From Nymphaea colorata (Eukaryota; Streptophyta; Magnoliopsida; Nymphaeales; Nymphaeaceae): a stretch of 64,000 bases of DNA. Shown one piece after another: positions 62,001-64,000 of this stretch; position 1 is the first letter of the stretch; each line of letters opens with the position of its first letter. Location: NCBI RefSeq assembly GCF_008831285.2, contig NC_045149.1, forward strand, positions 18,119,035-18,183,034. Direction: 5' to 3'. Made by a program: the position numbers and the translations under genes. Below the pieces are notes generated by a model that did no database searches, was not told the DNA's origin, and was given only the letters and a program-made list of their open reading frames with translations.

Positions 62001-64000
62001 TCATATTTGTTAATATAAGTACATGAAAATTTCATTGAGTTCATGATCAAATTGGCAGGACGCTGGCGAATCTGTGAACGAGAAAGAGGCCAAGAGACTG
62101 GCGACTAAACGAAGAAATCGAGCAGCTGAGATCCACAATCTCTCTGAGAGGGTATGCATGATCTTGATTGTTATTACTAATCTTTAGATAATCAAACGCA
62201 GGTGCATTCTTTTGTTTCTTGCTATCCAAATTTTGCAGTTTGGCAAGCCCTAGCTTTCTCCAAGTACAGTAATACTGAGGCTGCAAGCATTGGATTTGTC
62301 ATAACACTGTTATGAACAAAGTTCAGGAACTATGAAGTTCCTATTCTTAGTAGATGTGCATGTCTCTATTGGGAGTATTAGAGTTCATGGTCATGTTCTT
62401 AATTGACATGACATTTATAAGTTCAACTTACTATCTTTGAATAGATGTTACCAACTGCTAATTAAGTCTTAATGTTCGAGCTCATCACCTTCATGGGCCA
62501 TCCTAATGGAACCCCATCTGGAATGGACCCTATGATGCTGGGACATGCACATGACTGTTTTTATGAGGGCATATTTGATGAGGAGGATATTCTTCACCAT
62601 GTTCCATGGTATCATATCCTCCCCATTTCAAAGTTCTTAAAGAGCGCATAATTGAGCACTTATATATGATCACCATGGCATCATTATCATTGATAATGAC
62701 ATTCTAATTGGCGTATACGCAAACTTTTTCATTATGTCACCAAACTTTTTCATTGTTGCAGAGGCGAAGAGACAGAATCAATGAGAAGATGAGAGCATTG
62801 CAGGAATTGATACCTAGGTGCAACAAGGTAAGGATTTATTCTCACAAAATTCACGATATTCGGGGTTTGATCTTATCCTGGCGCCTTGGTTATGGCAGTG
62901 CGACCTAACTATCCAGCTATCTCATTTGATCTCTACTTCATATACTTGCACGTATCAATCAAATGTTTACTTGTTGGGACATGAGTTTTCTAGTCATTGT
63001 CATCTTCATGAAGAATCTTAATCCATTGGATACATACATGCAGTGGGAGACAATCCATGGTCTGCCCGTATAGCTATTGAGGAGCCCAAATGTTCTGGCT
63101 AAGGGGCACCAATATGCAAATGAAGAAAATGTTCATGAAATATCAACATGAAAATATGAATTTTCTGTGGGTCTGTGTAGACAATTGCCCCCACGGTGTC
63201 GACACCTGCCTCCACCCCTGGCAAGTGCAACTGTAAATTTATAGTGTAGAGGGAGCAAAACGACCATCTCTGAGATTTATGTCCTAAGTATTTTGGCAAG
63301 TCATTGAAGACTTGTGGCTCCACACTTGGTAGTCCATTATTTATACCTATCCTGCAAAGTTGATGGCACAGAGACCTATTATTACACCAAGCGCTGACCC
63401 ACTTGGTTGCTTGGTCCTCTACAATGTGGGTCTGCCCATGTATGATATTTATCTGTAGATTCTTACGTGTCTTCATTTTGCTTGATTTTTTGCAGTCTGA
63501 CAAAGCCTCAATGCTGGATGAGGCGATTGAGTATCTAAAGTCTCTACAAATGCAAGTGCAGGTTCGTTCCCACCCTTTGAAAGCCGAACTCATGAGACAA
63601 TATAGAAGCAAAGTTAGACTCATAAATCATGAAAGGAATCCAAACTTGATTGGATAACTATTTCAGATTACCTTGAAGTGCACACTTGAAATTTACTAAA
63701 TTCATATGAGTAACATGTCACTACTTGGGACATGACATGATTTACCTCTTGGCTAGAAACAACATGAATAAATAGCCAAGAATCGCTTTCATGATTTATT
63801 TCTTTCAACTAAAAGAGTTAGAATAAGAAGAGTTCGTGCTCCATTGTCATGGATTAGTGAAGATCATTAGGATTAGTTTGGAAGGGTGTGCCAAGAACTT
63901 GCATCTGAATAACTCTAGTTACATTATTGTGAAGCAGATGATGTCAATGGGATGCGGCTTGCCTCCGATGATGTACCCTGGACAATGCTTGCCTCCCATG
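59063..64000 (+). CDS. PIF: Phytochrome-interacting-factor bHLH transcription factor, 3' end cut by the window
   Basis: Exons: 59063-59151, 59309-60089, 62059-62151, 62762-62827, 63496-63561, 63938-64000 (continues); all GT-AG, in frame, 386 codons so far. The N-terminal active-phyB-binding (APB) motif reads [12 protein letters not shown] (37-48). The conserved [16 protein letters not shown] block follows. The bHLH (about 301-362) has the basic signature H-NLS-E-RRRR that reads E-box/G-box DNA, then [14 protein letters not shown] and [20 protein letters not shown]. The last exon starts [16 protein letters not shown], a PIF-specific tail. By family knowledge PIFs are nuclear repressors of light responses degraded after phytochrome binding. 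The MNDCVPIW start resembles PIF4/PIF5-type openings, but the clade is not certain. Odd point: the APB motif usually ends GQ, and here it is GR (Arg44). The frame is open upstream to a Met at 58892. Exon 2 is markedly GC-rich against AT-rich surroundings. Confidence 0.93.
60871..60970. repeat. Tandem duplication in PIF intron 2
   Basis: ATTTAAGTTTACTCAAGTTT and the following ACACTAAATTAACGTTTC are repeated in units 60871-60922 and 60923-60970; the second unit lacks a CTTT. Confidence 0.8.
61402..61464. repeat. 25-bp tandem repeat in PIF intron 2
   Basis: TATATGCCCATTAATACAGT plus GTTCT occurs twice in immediate succession. Confidence 0.75.
63081..63240. repeat. Repeat fragment in PIF intron 4
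   Basis: Contains GACAATTGCCCCCAC and CTCCACCCCTGGC words related to the palindromic repeats at 10398 and 55075. The boundaries are not defined. Confidence 0.3.

Overview
The window is plant nuclear DNA, almost certainly from an angiosperm. It has AT-rich intergenic DNA with long TA, CT and GA microsatellites, GT-AG introns from about 60 bp to several kb, and single-copy genes of classic land-plant families. I cannot place it more precisely. No bacterial, organellar, viral or CRISPR-type sequence was seen. I assembled six protein-coding genes exon by exon; every predicted junction keeps the reading frame.

Layout, left to right. (1) 1-5589, minus: a CYP97A (LUT5) carotene beta-ring hydroxylase P450, 15 exons, missing only the last few codons beyond base 1. 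(2) 5.6-15.0 kb: a divergent intergenic region with old repeats, including a probable hAT-type non-autonomous element at 11.2-11.8 kb. (3) 15670-18686, plus: an ankyrin-repeat/GPCR-chaperone (ANKRD13-like) protein, two coding exons. (4) 21976-33453, plus: a complete ABC1K3-type plastid atypical kinase, 13 exons, with a MITE, long microsatellites and a 210-bp tandem duplication in its introns. (5) 36531-38895, minus: a SUVH2/SUVH9-type SRA-preSET-SET protein, two coding exons, tail-to-tail with ABC1K3. (6) 39-45.8 kb: repeat-rich intergenic DNA with the clearest transposon footprints (8-9-bp target-site duplications). (7) 50453-51271, plus: an NF-YC histone-fold transcription factor, one coding exon, probably behind a 5'UTR intron of about 4.3 kb. 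(8) 51.3-58.8 kb: intergenic DNA with a GC-rich island and very long TA and CT tracts. (9) 59063 to the window end, plus: a phytochrome-interacting-factor (PIF) bHLH gene, five complete coding exons and part of a sixth.

The genes are independent nuclear loci, not an operon or a biosynthetic cluster. Some functional links follow from family knowledge: LUT5 and ABC1K3 both act on plastid isoprenoids (carotenoids; prenylquinones and plastoglobules), and PIF and NF-YC factors act in light and developmental transcription. An ACGT/G-box cluster upstream of ABC1K3 is the kind of site that PIF and bZIP factors bind. I found no convincing new multi-gene system. The best leads are a changed residue in the PIF phyB-binding motif (Q to R), a small family of GC-capped, AT-cored elements with target-site duplications, an intronic MITE in ABC1K3, and an open-frame tandem duplication in another ABC1K3 intron.
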